Source: Xenopus tropicalis
Lineage: Eukaryota > Chordata > Amphibia > Anura > Pipidae
Assembly: GCF_000004195.4 (NCBI RefSeq)
Contig: NC_030683.2
Coordinates: 2,923,133-2,987,132, forward strand
Direction of reading: 5' to 3'
Length of the DNA stretch: 64,000 nt
This document shows positions 12,101 to 22,726 of this stretch, piece after piece. The position numbers were made by a program, and so were the translations under genes. The first letter of the stretch is position 1. Every line of letters begins with the position of its first letter. The notes below the pieces were generated by a model, which worked only from the letters and a program-made list of their open reading frames with translations, did no database searches and was not told where the DNA came from.

Positions 12101-15100
12101 CATAAATAATGCAAACCCCCCCCCCTCCAAATATCCAGAATAACATTTTATTTGTGGCAGGAAGTAACGACCGACAAGTTAACTCATTATTACACTGAGG
12201 CCAAACCATTTCTCACTGGGGGGGGGGTTTGCGGGGGGAGATGAGCTCATCCCATAAATCCGCACTGCATAATCCACATGGGGGGGCGCCATGTTTCCAA
12301 ACAAACCTCCTGCTCTCCCCCCGGGGGCAGTTAGTGGAAAGGGTACCCCCCCATCCCCCGCTAGCCCTAATTATAATGGGGGAATTAATTACACAAATCA
12401 AGTTGAATACAATCATACAATGGGGGGGGTACAAGTTCCCTCAATTTGCCCCTGTGTGTGTGTCAATTCTGCCCAACTCCCCACTCATGTTCATTAGTCA
12501 CACAGAGCCATGTATGGCCCCCATTGTTACCCCCCCCAAATACATATTAGCAATGCAAATGTTATATTTTATGGAATATTTCCCCCCCCCCCCCCCCACT
12601 GGGCAGTCACATTCCCAGCCTGGGCCCTCTGGCACTCACAGGGTTAATTCCCATGCAGGTACAGAGGCTTACGGACAAGGAGGAGTTTCCTCAGTTACCC
12701 AGCAGCCCCTGTAATTCTGTACCAGCTACGGAAACACAAGGGGGACATTCCCAGCCCATTTACCTCTCTCCCTTCTCTCCAGGTATTCGGCCGCCTCCAG
12801 CAAGCGCTGCACATTCAGCATCCGGACACAGTCCATAATGCACCGGGGCAGGGGCACCCCGAAATACCCCCACAGGTACCCCCAACTCTCTCTCATATAT
12901 ATATATAGAATAAATGGGGAGTCGGGTACTGAGAGCCCGGAATGCAAAGGAACATGAGCCCGGGGGGGGGGCAGGCTGGGGGGCAGTTGGTGGGGGGGGG
13001 GGGGCAGAACTCGGGGGGCAGTTGCCTCTCAGGCTCCCGGGCTGCACTGACTCGCACTGTGTTTACCATCTCGCTGCGGAGAGAAAGGGACGGACTTCTG
13101 AGCCGCAAGTGCTGCTGGGAAATGTAGTCTTTCTGCCCCAAGTCTGCAATGCCGTCACCTATTAACCCTCTCCGTTGGATAGAGAGAACATGGGGGGCTG
13201 GGGCAGTTTAGGGGCAGGAGTGGGGGCAAATGAATAGACAAAACATGGGGGGTAGGGGCAGTTTAGGGACAGGAGTGGGGGCAAATGAATAGACTAAACA
13301 TGGGGGGGTAGGGGCAGTTTAGGGACAGGAGTGGGGGCAAATGAATAGACTAAACATGGGGGGTAGGGGCAGTTTAGGGGCAGGAGTGGGGGCAAATGAA
13401 TAGACAAAACATGGGGGCTGGGGCAGTTTAGGGACAGGAGTGGGGCAAATGAATAGACTAAACATGGGGGGGTAGGGGCAGTTTAGGGACGGGAGTGGGG
13501 GCAAATGAATAGACTAAACATGGGGGGGTAGGGGCAGTTTAGGGACAGGAGTGGGGGCAAATGAATAGACTAAACATGGGGGGGTAGGGGCAGTTTAGGG
13601 ACAGGAGTGGGGGCAAATGAATAGACTAAACATGGGGGGGTAGGGGCAGTTTAGGGACAGGAGTGGGGGCAAATGAATAGACAAAACATGGGGGATAGGG
13701 GCAGTTTAGGGGCAGGAGTGGGGGCAAATGAATAGACTAAACATGGGGGGGTAGGGGCAGTTTAGGGACAGGAGTGGGGGCAAATGAATAGACTAAACAT
13801 GGGGGGTAGGGGCAGTTTAGGGACAGGAGTGGGGGCAAATTAATAGACTAAACATGGGGGCTGGGGCAGTTTAGGGACAGGAGTGGGGGCAAATGAATAG
13901 ACTAAACATGGGGGGTAGGGGCAGTTTAGGGACAGGAGTGGGGGCAAATGAATAGACTAAACATGGGGGATAGGGGCAGTTTAGGGGCAGGAGTGGGGGC
14001 AAATGAATAGACTAAACATGGGGGGGTAGGGGCAGTTTAGGGACAGGAGTGGGGGCAAATGAATAGACTAAACATGGGGGGTAGGGGCAGTTTAGGGGCA
14101 GGAGTGGGGGCAAATGAATAGACAAAACATGGGGGCTGGGGCAGTTTAGGGACAGGAGTGGGGGCAAATGAATAGACTAAACATGGGGGGGTAGGGGCAG
14201 TTTAGGGACGGGAGTGGGGGCAAATGAATAGACTAAACATGGGGGGGTAGGGGCAGTTTAGGGGCAGGAGTGGGGGCAAATGAATAGACTAAACATGGGG
14301 GGGTAGGGGCAGTTTAGGGGCAGGAGTGGGGGCAAATGAATAGACTAAACATGGGGGGGTAGGGGCAGTTTAGGGACGGGAGTGGGGGCAAATGAATAGA
14401 CTAAACATGGGGGGTAGGGGCAGTTTAGGGGCAGGAGTGGGGGCAAATGAATAGACAAAACATGGGGGCTGGGGCAGTTTAGGGACAGGAGTGGGGGCAA
14501 ATGAATAGACTAAACATGGGGGGGTAGGGGCAGTTTAGGGACGGGAGTGGGGGCAAATGAATAGACTAAACATGGGGGGGTAGGGGCAGTTTAGGGACAG
14601 GAGTGGGGGCAAATGAATAGACTAAACATGGGGGATAGGGGCAGTTTAGGGGCAGGAGTGGGGGCAAATGAATAGACTAAACATGGGGGGGTAGGGGCAG
14701 TTTAGGGACAGGAGTGGGGGCAAATGAATAGACTAAACATGGGGGGTAGGGGCAGTTTAGGGGCAGGAGTGGGGGCAAATGAATAGACAAAACATGGGGG
14801 CTGGGGCAGTTTAGGGACAGGAGTGGGGGCAAATGAATAGACTAAACATGGGGGGTAGGGGCAGTTTAGGGACGGGAGTGGGGGCAAATGAATAGACTAA
14901 ACATGGGGGATAGGGGCAGTTTAGGGGCAGGAGTGGGGGCAAATGAATAGACTAAACATGGGGGGGTAGGGGCAGTTTAGGGACAGGAGTGGGGGCAAAT
15001 GAATAGACTAAACATGGGGGGGTAGGGGCAGTTTAGGGACAGGAGTGGGGGCAAATGAATAGACTAAACATGGGGGGTAGGGGCAGTTTAGGGACAGGAG

Positions 15101-18100
15101 TGGGGGCAAATGAATAGACAAAACATGGGGGGTAGGGGCAGTTTAGGGACAGGAGTGGGGGCAAATGAATAGACTAAACATGGGGGGGTAGGGGCAGTTT
15201 AGGGACAGGAGTGGGGCAAATGAATAGACAAAACATGGGGGATAGGGGCAGTTTAGGGGCAGGAGTGGGGGCAAATGAATAGACTAAACATGGGGGGGTA
15301 GGGGCAGTTTAGGGACAGGAGTGGGGGCAAATGAATAGACTAAACATGGGGGGTAGGGGCAGTTTAGGGACAGGAGTGGGGGCAAATGAATAGACTAAAC
15401 ATGGGGGCTGGGGCAGTTTAGGGACAGGAGTGGGGGCAAATGAATAGACTAAACATGGGGGGGTAGGGGCAGTTTAGGGACAGGAGTGGGGGCAAATGAA
15501 TAGACTAAACATGGGGGGTAGGGGCAGTTTAGGGACAGGAGTGGGGGCAAATGAATAGACTAAACATGGGGGGGTAGGGGCAGTTTAGGGACAGGAGTGG
15601 GGGCAAATGAATAGACAAAACATGGGGGGGTAGGGGCAGTTTAGGGGCAGGAGTGGGGGCAAATGAATAGACTAAACATGGGGGGGTAGGGGCAGTTTAG
15701 GGACAGGAGTGGGGGCAAATGAATAGACTAAACATGGGGGGTAGGGGCAGTTTAGGGGCAGGAGTGGGGGCAAATGAATAGACTAAACATGGGGGGTAGG
15801 GGCAGTTTAGGGACAGGAGTGGGGGCAAATGAATAGACTAAACATGGGGGGGTAGGGGCAGTTTAGGGACAGGAGTGGGGGCAAATGAATAGACTAAACA
15901 TGGGGGTAGGGCAGTTTAGGGGCAGGAGTGGGGGCAAATGAATAGACTAAACATGGGGGGTAGGGGCAGTTTAGGGGCAGGAGTGGGGGCAAATGAATAG
16001 ACAAAACATGGGGGGTAGGGGCAGTTTAGGGACAGGAGTGGGGGCAAATGAATAGACAAAACATGGGGGGTAGGGGCAGTTTAGGGGCAGGAGTGGGGGC
16101 AAATGAATAGACAAAACATGGGGGATAGGGGCAGTTTAGGGACAGGAGTGGGGGCAAATGAATAGACAAAACATGGGGGGTAGGGGCAGTTTAGGGACAG
16201 GAGTGGGGGCAAATGAATAGACTAAACATGGGGGGTAGGGGCAGTTTAGGGGCAGGAGTGGGGGCAAATGAATAGACTAAACATGGGGGTAGGGGCAGTT
16301 TAGGGGCAGGAGTGGGGCAAATGAATAGACTAAACATGGGGGGTAGGGGCAGTTTAGGGACAGGAGTGGGGGCAAATGAATAGACTAAACATGGGGGGTA
16401 GGGGCAGTTTAGGGGCAGGAGTGGGGGCAAATGAATAGACTAAACATGGGGGGTAGGGGCAGTTTAGGGGCAGGAGTGGGGGCAAATGAATAGACTAAAC
16501 ATGGGGGGTAGGGGCAGTTTAGGGACAGGAGTGGGGGCAAATGAATAGACTAAACATGGGGGGTAGGGGCAGTTTAGGGGCAGGAGTGGGGGCAAATGAA
16601 TAGACTAAACATGGGGGGTAGGGGCAGTTTAGGGACAGGAGTGGGGGCAAATGAATAGACAAAACATGGGGGGGTAGGGGCAGTTTAGGGATGGGAGTGG
16701 GGGCAAATGAATAGACTAAACATGGGGGTAGGGGCAGTTTAGGGACAGGAGTGGGGGCAAATGAATAGACTAAACATGGGGGCTGGGGCAGTTTAGGGAT
16801 GGAGTGGGGGCAAATGAATAGACTAAACATGGGGGGGTAGGGGCAGTTTAGGGACAGGAGTGGGGGCAAATGAATAGACTAAACATGGGGGCTGGGGCAG
16901 TTTAGGGATGGGAGTGGGGGCAAATGAATAGACTAAACATGGGGGGTAGGGGCAGTTTAGGGACAGGAGTGGGGGCAAATGAATAGACTAAACATGGGGG
17001 GTAGGGGCAGTTTAGGGACAGGAGTGGGGGCAAATGAATAGACTAAACATGGGGGGTAGGGGCAGTTTAGGGATGGGAGTGGGGGCAAATGAATAGACTA
17101 AACATGGGGGGTAGGGGCAGTTTAGGGACAGGAGTGGGGGCAAATGAATAGACTAAACATGGGGGCTGGGGCAGTTTAGGGATGGGAGTGGGGGCAAATG
17201 AATAGACTAAACATGGGGAGGTGGGGGGGAAATTGATAGACAAGTAAGCAGCTTGGCACAGGGGGGCACAGGGGGGGGCACTTGGGGGGCAGATGAGCCA
17301 GACTGAGACTTTGCCCAGAAGCCCCCCCCCCCCCCCCCCAATTCCCCTTCATTAAAATTCCAATGCCCCCAATGTGCCGGGCCAATAGCAACCCATGTAA
17401 TCCCCTGTAGAGCCGCCCCCTGGCACAGATACAGGTGCCCAGGCCCAGTGTGCCCGGGGGGAAGGAGTTTTGTGTTGCGCCAGCCACTTCCTAGAGAGGA
17501 AACCAGCAACTGCCCCAGTAACTCGGCTTGAAGAAGAAATAGGGGCGCCCCATTGGTGCAGCAAGTTGCCCCCAAAGCCTGTGGGGGGCAGTTACTCGGT
17601 GGGACGGACACTTATTTCCCACCTCAGGTAAAACTTCACCCCCGGGCCAGAAAGGGTTAACGTGTTCTGCTTTATGAAGGGAACAGACGACGCCCCCCTG
17701 AGCCTCAGCAACAAGTGACATGAGAGCCAGCCACAAGCCGATTGGTTGTACTGGCAACACACAGACCCGCCCCCCTGGCAGACCAGCCAATAGCGGAGAG
17801 GAGACTGTATCCATGTGGGAAGCGTGTGTGCGCCGGTATCCCGGCAACTTCCTCATCACGTGGTTCTGCCCAGCGCCTCGGCGGCTTGTATCGGGTTCCG
17901 ACCCAGTAATCCGAACCGGCCCCGGCCTCGTAATGACTCGACCTATTGTTCCATAGGGAACAGAACTGCTACTGTGTCTCAGTGGGGCACAACTCCCAGC
18001 ATCCCCCCACAGCCGCGGCAGCACAAGTCTGGTCTTGTTATAGGGAGAAGGGGGAGGGGCAGAAGAAAAAGCCCCGCCCAGAGTAGCAGACTATCAGGCA

Positions 18101-21100
18101 ATGGCCATGGGGGGGCGCTATAGAATGAAGGGGCTCTCGGGGCTTTCAGGGGGGCTGCCAACGTTTCTGCAATAGAATACCGGCCTTCCTATACTTTTGC
18201 CTTTTCCCTATTAATAACATTGGCACCAAGCATCATTGTTACCGGCCTGTTAGAGTGCAAGCTCTGTGGGTTAGGCACAATGCAGCCGTATAGGGAAAGG
18301 CCTTTGTGGGCTGGAGAGTCAGGTGGGTTATAGGGATAAAGGGGGGGATTAGCAGTCACATGACCCAGCTGGGGGGGGGAAACCATTTACCCCCAATATA
18401 TACAACTCCCCTTATTGTGTCTCCCCCACAAACTCCCCTGCACCCCCCGACCCACAGATCTGCTTGGGGCTCCGGGCAATGAGCAGATGGGGGGGCAGGT
18501 AAAGTTGCCCCCGGCCGGGGTTTTACTTGCCTGACTGGTAACGGCGATGCCAATGTTATTAATAGGGAAGAAAGATAAAACCATGGGGGCCCGGGGGAAG
18601 GAATTTACTGAGCGTAACAGGATGGGTCGTTTGTCACCCCCAAACCTGCCCCCGTACCCCCATACAGAGGGGGAAGAGTAACAGTAACCGCATGTGATTG
18701 GATGTGTTTGGAGAATCATTCATTTAGAAAAAAAATCACGTTTGGTTCTGGGGGGAGTGCCCTAGTGATCATGTGACTCTCTACTTCCTGTCTGGCAAAA
18801 CTTCAGCAGCCTGGTCTTACTTTATGGCAGAGGGTCAGAGCTACAGTCGCACACAGAGCAGTAAGCTCACTTGTGATACAGTCTGGGGAGGGGGGGGCTC
18901 ACTCCTGGGTACTCATTATAAGTTTAATTGCCAGAGGCTGGGGGGGGGGGGGGAATAGGAAGCTTCTGTGCCCCTTGGGCCCCACTCAGGCCTAACTGAG
19001 TGATACATATAATGCCCCCCCCCCCCCCCCCCAAGCCAAACAGAGTGAGATACACCAGTCAAACAGCAACACTGCAGGGGAGGGGGGGGGGGGTCACACT
19101 GTGACACATACTCACACTCACATACTCACTCACACTCACATACTCACATACTCACTCACATACTCACTCACACTCACTATGATGCCATGCCAAAGTCTTG
19201 CACCTAATCCCCACTCACTGAGAGCACCTGTAGGGCCCCCCCGCACCTTATCTTGCCCCTCTATGGGGCCATCACGTCATTCCTTGGGTCCCCGGTGCCT
19301 CTGACTCACTCACCCAATTGAACCCCATCATTCTGCCCCCCAACTGCACCAACTCAGGTATAGGCATTCCCAGAGGCCAAACAGCCCAATAAATAGTGTC
19401 TATTGCACCTTACAGCCCCCCCCTGGCATTTGCCTGACCCACAGACTGCCAGTCCGGGCTGGTTACAGAACCACAGAATATTCTGCTTCCCAGGATACAC
19501 AGGACAGGTAGGTGCTGCCCAGTTCCTCAGGCCCAAATCAACACTGAGCTACAGAACCGGCAGCGGAGACAGGGAAGGGGGGGAGACATAAAGGGAAGGT
19601 TCCTTTGTTACATAAAGTGGCATTAACCTGCTGCGAGTACCGGGGGCAATAGGGGAACCTCCCTGAGTGGGGCATTGTGCTGGGGGTTAAATACTGAGAA
19701 ACTGCCCTTTCCATAGTCTGATACCCAATTCTGTACCTGCTCTTACTATACCCCCCACCAACTGCCCCAGCCTGTATCTAATGTTACTGTACCTCAACCA
19801 ACTGCCCCAGCCTGTATCTAATGTTACTGTACCCCAACCAACTGCCCCAGCCTGTATCTAATGTTACTGTACCCCAACCAACTGCCCCAGCCTGTATCTA
19901 ATGTTACTGTACCCCAACCAACTGCCCCAGCCTGTATCTAATGTTACTGTACCCACCCTGTTAATTGTACCCCCCACCAACTGCCCCAGCCTGTATCTAA
20001 TGTTACTGTACCCCCACCAACTGCCCCAGCCTGTATCTAATGTTACTGTACCCCCCACCAACTGCCCCAGCCTGTATCTAATGTTACTGTACCCCAACCA
20101 ACTGCCCCAGCCTGTATCTAATGTTACTGTACCCCCACCAACTGCCCCAGCCTGTATCTAATGTTACTGTACCCCAACCCAACTGCCCCAGCCTGTATCT
20201 AATGTTACTGTACCCCAACCAACTGCCCCAGCCTGTATCTAATGTTACTGTACCCCAACCAACCTGCCCCAGCCTGTATCTAATGTTACTGTACACCAGC
20301 CAACTGCCCCAGCCTGTATCTAATGTTACTGTACCCCCACCAACTGCCCCAGCCTGTATCTAATGTTATTGTACACCAGCCAACTGCCCCAGCCTGTATC
20401 TAATGTTTACTGTACCCCAACCAACTGCCCCAGCCTGTATCTAATGTTACTGTACCCCAACCAACTGCCCCAGCCTGTATCTAATGTTACTGTACCCCCA
20501 CCAACTGCCCCAGCCTGTATCTAATGTTACTGTACCCCCAACCAACTGCCCCAGCCTGTATCTAATGTTACTGTACCCCAACCAACTGCCCCAGCCTGTA
20601 TCTAATGTTACTGTACCCCAGAACAACTGCCCCAGCCTGTATCTAATGTTACTGTACCCCAACCAACTGCCCCAGCCTGTATCTAATGTTACTGTACCCC
20701 AACCAACTGCCCCAGCCTGTATCTAATGTTACTGTACCCCAACCAACTGCCCCAGCCTGTATCTAATGTTACTGTACCCCAACCAACTGCCCCAGCCTGT
20801 ATCTAATGTTACTGTACCCCAACCAACTGCCCCAGCCTGTATCTAATGTTACTGTACCCCCCACCAACTGCCCCAGCCTGTATCTAATGTTACTGTACCC
20901 CCCACCAACTGCCCCAGCCTGTATCTAATGTTACTGTACACAAGCCAACTGCCCCAGTCTGTATCGGTCACTGTACCCCAACCAACTGCCCCACACACTG
21001 ACTGCCCCAGCCTGTAGCTAGTTACTCTACCCCCCTAACTGCCCCACCGCCCGATGCTGATCTCCCTTTGTTACTGTATCAGATCTGAGTGTTACAGAGA

Positions 21101-22726
21101 GTCTGTCCCTCTGTCTGTGCGGAGCCAATAGAAACTGTACCAGTCCCCCCCAGTCACTTCCCATTGTTGCCCAGTTCCACACATGGGGGCACTGTGTCCC
21201 TCCTCACACTGTCTGGCATGGGGGGGGCACAGTTCCCTTTGTTACACAGAAGGGCCCCTAGTCTCCCCAACAAGCCCTAAGCCAGTGAGAGCCCCCCCAG
21301 ACTCTGTGCCCAGACTCTGTCTGGGGGCACAGTGTGAGTCTGGGGGCACAGTGTGAGTCTGGGGGCACAGTGTGAGTCTGGGGGCACAGTGTGAGTCTGG
21401 GGGCACAGTGTGAGTCTGGGGGCACCTCCCTGGGGCACAGTGAGTCTGGGGGCACCCCCCTGGGGCACAGTGTGAGTCTGGGGGCACAGTGTGAGTCTGG
21501 GGGCACAGTGTGAGTCTGGGGGCACAGTGTGAGTCTGGGGCACAGTGTGAGTCTGGGGGCACAGTGTGAGTCTGGGGGCACAGTGTGAGTCTGGGGGCAC
21601 AGTGTGAGTCTGGGGGCACAGTGTGAGTCTGGGGGCACAGTGTGAGTCTGGGGGCACCCCCCTGGGGCACAGTGTGAGTCTGGGGGCACCTCCCTGGGGC
21701 ACAGTGAGTCTGGGGGCACCCCCCTGGGGCACAGTGTGAGTCTGGGGGCACAGTGTGAGTCTGGGGGCACAGTGTGAGTCTGGGGGCACAGTGTGAGTCT
21801 GGGGGCACAGTGTGAGTCTGGGGGCACAGTGTGAGTCTGGGGGCACAGTGTGAGTCTGGGGGCACAGTGTGAGTCTGGGGGCACCTCCCTGGGGCACAGT
21901 GTGAGTCTGGGGGCACAGTGTGAGTCTGGGGGCACCTCCCTGGGGCAGTGTGAGTCTGGGGGCACCCCCCTGGGGCACAGTGTGAGTCTGGGGGCACCTC
22001 CCTGGGGCACAGTGAGTCTGGGGGCACCCCCCTGGGGCACAGTGTGAGTCTGGGGGCACAGTGTGAGTCTGGGGGCACAGTGTGAGTCTGGGGGCACAGT
22101 GTGAGTCTGGGGGCACAGTGTGAGTCTGGGGGCACAGTGTGAGTCTGGGGGCACAGTGTGAGTCTGGGGGCACAGTGTGAGTCTGGGGGCACAGTGTGAG
22201 TCTGGGGGCACCTCCCTGGGGCACAGTGTGAGTCTGGGGGCACAGTGTGAGTCTGGGGGCACCTCCCTGGGGCAGTGTGAGTCTGGGGGCACCCCCCTGG
22301 GGCACAGTGTGAGTCTGGGGGCACCTCCCTGGGGCACAGTGAGTCTGGGGGCACCCCCCTGGGGCACAGTGTGAGTCTGGGGGCACACTGTGCCCCAGGG
22401 AGGTGCCCCCAGACTCACACTGCCCCCATGTGCCATCTCTTTGTTCCACCCCAGCCAAGGACCCAATAATCCCAGTTGCCCCGTCTTGGGGTAGAATCCA
22501 CCTGCCCTGACAGACACAATTACCCCCCACACTTACTTTTCCTGTCCTGTTCCAGCCGCTCCAGGTAGTTGGCCGCTTCCAGCAGCACCTGTACGTGATC
22601 CAGGAAAGTGGCCAAGCCGCTAATGCCCCCCATGGGCTCACCCCCGTCCGTACTGAGCATGTCAGCGAGGGGGTAACTGTCGGGATCGGGGAATCGCTCC
22701 ATCAGCTCCTGCCGATCTCTCACCAT
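5943..22726 (-). CDS. mxi1: Mxi1-like MXD-family repressor, whole coding locus with two alternative first exons
   Basis: MXD proteins pair with MAX through a bHLH-leucine zipper, bind CACGTG E-boxes in the nucleus and recruit the Sin3/HDAC corepressor, opposing MYC. Exons on the minus strand are 22726-22537 (long isoform) or 12836-12764 (short isoform), then 10505-10394, 8713-8684, 8059-7945, 7710-7539 and 6112-5943. Phases agree at every junction, giving 262 or 223 residues; human Mxi1 isoforms are about 295 and 228. Short-isoform landmarks are the Sin3-interaction helix [15 protein letters not shown] (about 8-22), the CEHGYAS block, basic region and HLH (about 62-112), a leucine zipper starting KLED, and the acidic EIEVDVES tract followed by [10 protein letters not shown] and a final FTS. 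The ending and the two-start layout match Mxi1 better than Mxd1, Mxd3 or Mxd4. It could be a lineage-specific paralogue of mxi1, because its neighbour arhgef5 is not next to MXI1 in human as far as I recall. Confidence 0.85.
6287..7369. mobile_element. TTAA-flanked MITE with an amplified right arm (Xstir-like)
   Basis: Perfect 35-base inverted ends (starting ATTAAAGGAACAGTAACACC on the left) enclose the element, with TTAA at 6287-6290 and 7366-7369. The left arm holds a segment whose inverted partner is the 89-base unit repeated about eight times at 6560-7310. A second inverted pair, near 6454-6533, carries CAGATAACAGATAA and its complement. It lies in the last intron of the Mxi1-like gene. 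It resembles the Xenopus MITEs with internal tandem repeats described as Xstir (from memory). It has no transposase. Confidence 0.85.
6560..7310 (+). repeat. 89-base internal tandem repeat of the MITE (about 8 units)
   Basis: Units begin GGCTGCCCCCGGGGCTACAC and contain TATTTATATAAACTATAGTA. The first unit is the most diverged and is the best inverted match to the MITE left arm, so expansion seems to have proceeded from the arm. Confidence 0.93.
7539..7710 (-). CDS. mxi1: Mxi1-like, exon 5 (leucine zipper)
   Basis: After the acceptor CCCAG it encodes [20 protein letters not shown], then [13 protein letters not shown] and [10 protein letters not shown], the zipper and the following Ser-rich region of Mxi1/Mxd1. 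The donor is GTAATT, phase 1. Confidence 0.92.
7945..8059 (-). CDS. mxi1: Mxi1-like, exon 4 (basic region end, helix-loop-helix)
   Basis: Encodes [20 protein letters not shown] and [17 protein letters not shown], ending in phase 0 at the donor GTAAGG. Helix 1 and helix 2 are almost the same as Mxi1. The loop reads LESDAAR where human Mxi1 has LGPDCTR. Confidence 0.93.
8684..8713 (-). CDS. mxi1: Mxi1-like, 30-base microexon 3
   Basis: The acceptor TTTCAG and donor GTAAGT bound exactly 30 bases encoding STHNELEKN with split Arg codons on both sides. This is the start of the DNA-contacting basic region. An exon of this size at this position is usual in the family as I recall. Confidence 0.92.
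8756..10240 (+). repeat. 112-base minisatellite (about 13 units)
   Basis: Units begin TATTGGGGAGTTGTATCAGG and are almost identical, differing mainly at GGG/GGA/GAA positions of the GAATGAGGAATGAATGG part. It fills the intron between the Mxi1-like exon 2 and the microexon, beginning about 40 bases from the microexon acceptor. Same family as at 1445, 39103 and 56347. Confidence 0.97.
10394..10505 (-). CDS. mxi1: Mxi1-like, shared exon 2
   Basis: The acceptor TTGCAG precedes AGTGTGAGCATGGC and the donor is GTAGGT. The 112 bases encode [13 protein letters not shown], then a Lys/Arg-rich linker ([10 protein letters not shown]). CEHGYAS is an MXD-family hallmark. The exon is sandwiched between two minisatellites, ending at 10240 on one side and starting at about 10548 on the other. 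Confidence 0.92.
10548..11959 (+). repeat. 104-base minisatellite (about 13.5 units)
   Basis: Units contain CCCATATGTATAAATACAAA and CTGTACTGTCTAAGGGAAAC with a strict 104-base period. It starts about 43 bases beyond the acceptor of Mxi1-like exon 2. The same family occurs in reverse orientation in an arhgef5 intron at 59127-59805. Open frames on both strands are repeat translations. Confidence 0.97.
11960..12763. other. Unique intron sequence without features
   Basis: Part of the intron between the short-isoform first exon and exon 2. It contains C-rich and G-rich homopolymers (a run of about 16 C near 12583) but no coding signal or array. Confidence 0.6.
12764..12836 (-). CDS. mxi1: Mxi1-like, alternative first exon of the short isoform
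   Basis: Encodes [20 protein letters not shown] followed by RRER and a phase-1 G before the donor GTAAAT. Human short Mxi1 begins very similarly. Joined to exon 2 the junction reads [11 protein letters not shown], as in the family. The first ATG is taken as the start because the match to Mxi1 begins there. Confidence 0.9.
12837..13130 (-). promoter_or_regulatory. Candidate promoter of the short Mxi1-like isoform
   Basis: Directly upstream of the short-isoform ATG on the minus strand is an alternating TA tract at 12895-12907 that could act as a TATA element about 60 bases before the ATG. Further up is a GC-rich segment, and at 13111-13128 an ACTACATTTCCCAGCAGC motif in the gene's sense orientation, similar to the ZNF143/Staf site. 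The transcription start is not known. Confidence 0.45.
13111..13128 (-). promoter_or_regulatory. ZNF143/Staf-like motif upstream of the short isoform
   Basis: The minus strand reads ACTACATTTCCCAGCAGC, close to the ACTACAnnTCCCAGmATGC consensus as I recall it. It lies 275 bases upstream of the short-isoform ATG. Confidence 0.5.
13180..17222 (+). repeat. 55-57-base G-rich minisatellite (about 72 units, 4 kb)
   Basis: Units read GGGGCAGTTTAGGGACAGGA followed by GTGGGGGCAAATGAATAGAC and TAAACATGGGGG. Variation is mostly in the length of the G run and in GACAGG/GGCAGG. Each unit contains a TTAGGG hexamer and several G runs on the plus strand, the template strand for the Mxi1-like gene. It lies in the intron between the two alternative first exons. 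Confidence 0.97.
17223..19745. other. Unique intron sequence with a CpG-rich, promoter-like core
   Basis: No coding exon is recognised. Long C runs occur at about 17323 and 19014. The segment 17740-17960 is richer in CpG and is described separately. A short ACTCAC/CATACTCA microsatellite lies at about 19105-19180. Confidence 0.5.
17740..17960. promoter_or_regulatory. CpG-rich segment with CCAAT boxes and a CACGTG E-box
   Basis: It contains an inverted CCAAT (ATTGG) near 17741, a GC box near 17770, CCAAT near 17787, and a perfect E-box CACGTG at 17857-17862, the site bound by MYC/MAX and MXD/MAX dimers. It is about 5 kb upstream of the short-isoform first exon inside the Mxi1-like locus. Promoter or enhancer function is inference. 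Confidence 0.35.
19746..20990 (+). repeat. 39-41-base minisatellite (about 30 units)
   Basis: Units read CAACTGCCCCAGCCTGTATC then TAATGTTACTGTACCCCA. Single-base differences in the C run shift reading frames. It lies in the intron between the alternative first exons of the Mxi1-like gene. Confidence 0.96.
20991..21298. other. Short unique intron stretch between two arrays
   Basis: Nothing recognisable apart from decayed units of the preceding array in its first 60 bases. Confidence 0.6.
21299..22437 (+). repeat. 19-base minisatellite with 327-base higher-order repeat
   Basis: The basic unit is GGGGGCACAGTGTGAGTCT; a longer variant carries CACCTCCCTGGGGCACAGTG. Identical blocks begin at 21850 and 22177, giving a 327-base higher-order unit. 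Long minus-strand open frames (Pro/Thr/His/Cys-rich) cross it in all frames and are not taken as genes. It ends about 100 bases from the donor of the long-isoform first exon. Confidence 0.96.
22537..22726 (-). CDS. mxi1: Mxi1-like, alternative first exon of the long isoform
   Basis: Starts at the ATG of [12 protein letters not shown] and ends GACAGGAAAA|GTAAGT, leaving phase 1. It encodes [18 protein letters not shown], a Sin3-interaction helix corresponding to the NVQILLEAASYLEQ segment of human Mxi1-0. The final codon is completed by the shared exon 2 (A+AG, Lys). The frame stays open upstream to an ATG at 22912, so a longer amino terminus is possible. I prefer 22726 because upstream residues look unlike the family. 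Confidence 0.85.

Noticed and set aside
13180..17222. CRISPR-like or interstitial telomere array
   Set aside because: Units are contiguous with no unique spacers, so not CRISPR. TTAGGG occurs once per 56-base unit rather than in tandem, so it is not a true telomeric array.
21242..22641. Three overlapping minus-strand frames of 370-454 codons
   Set aside because: Translations of the 19-base array in all three frames (Pro-Gln-Thr-His type), ending in the Mxi1-like long first exon only by chance.
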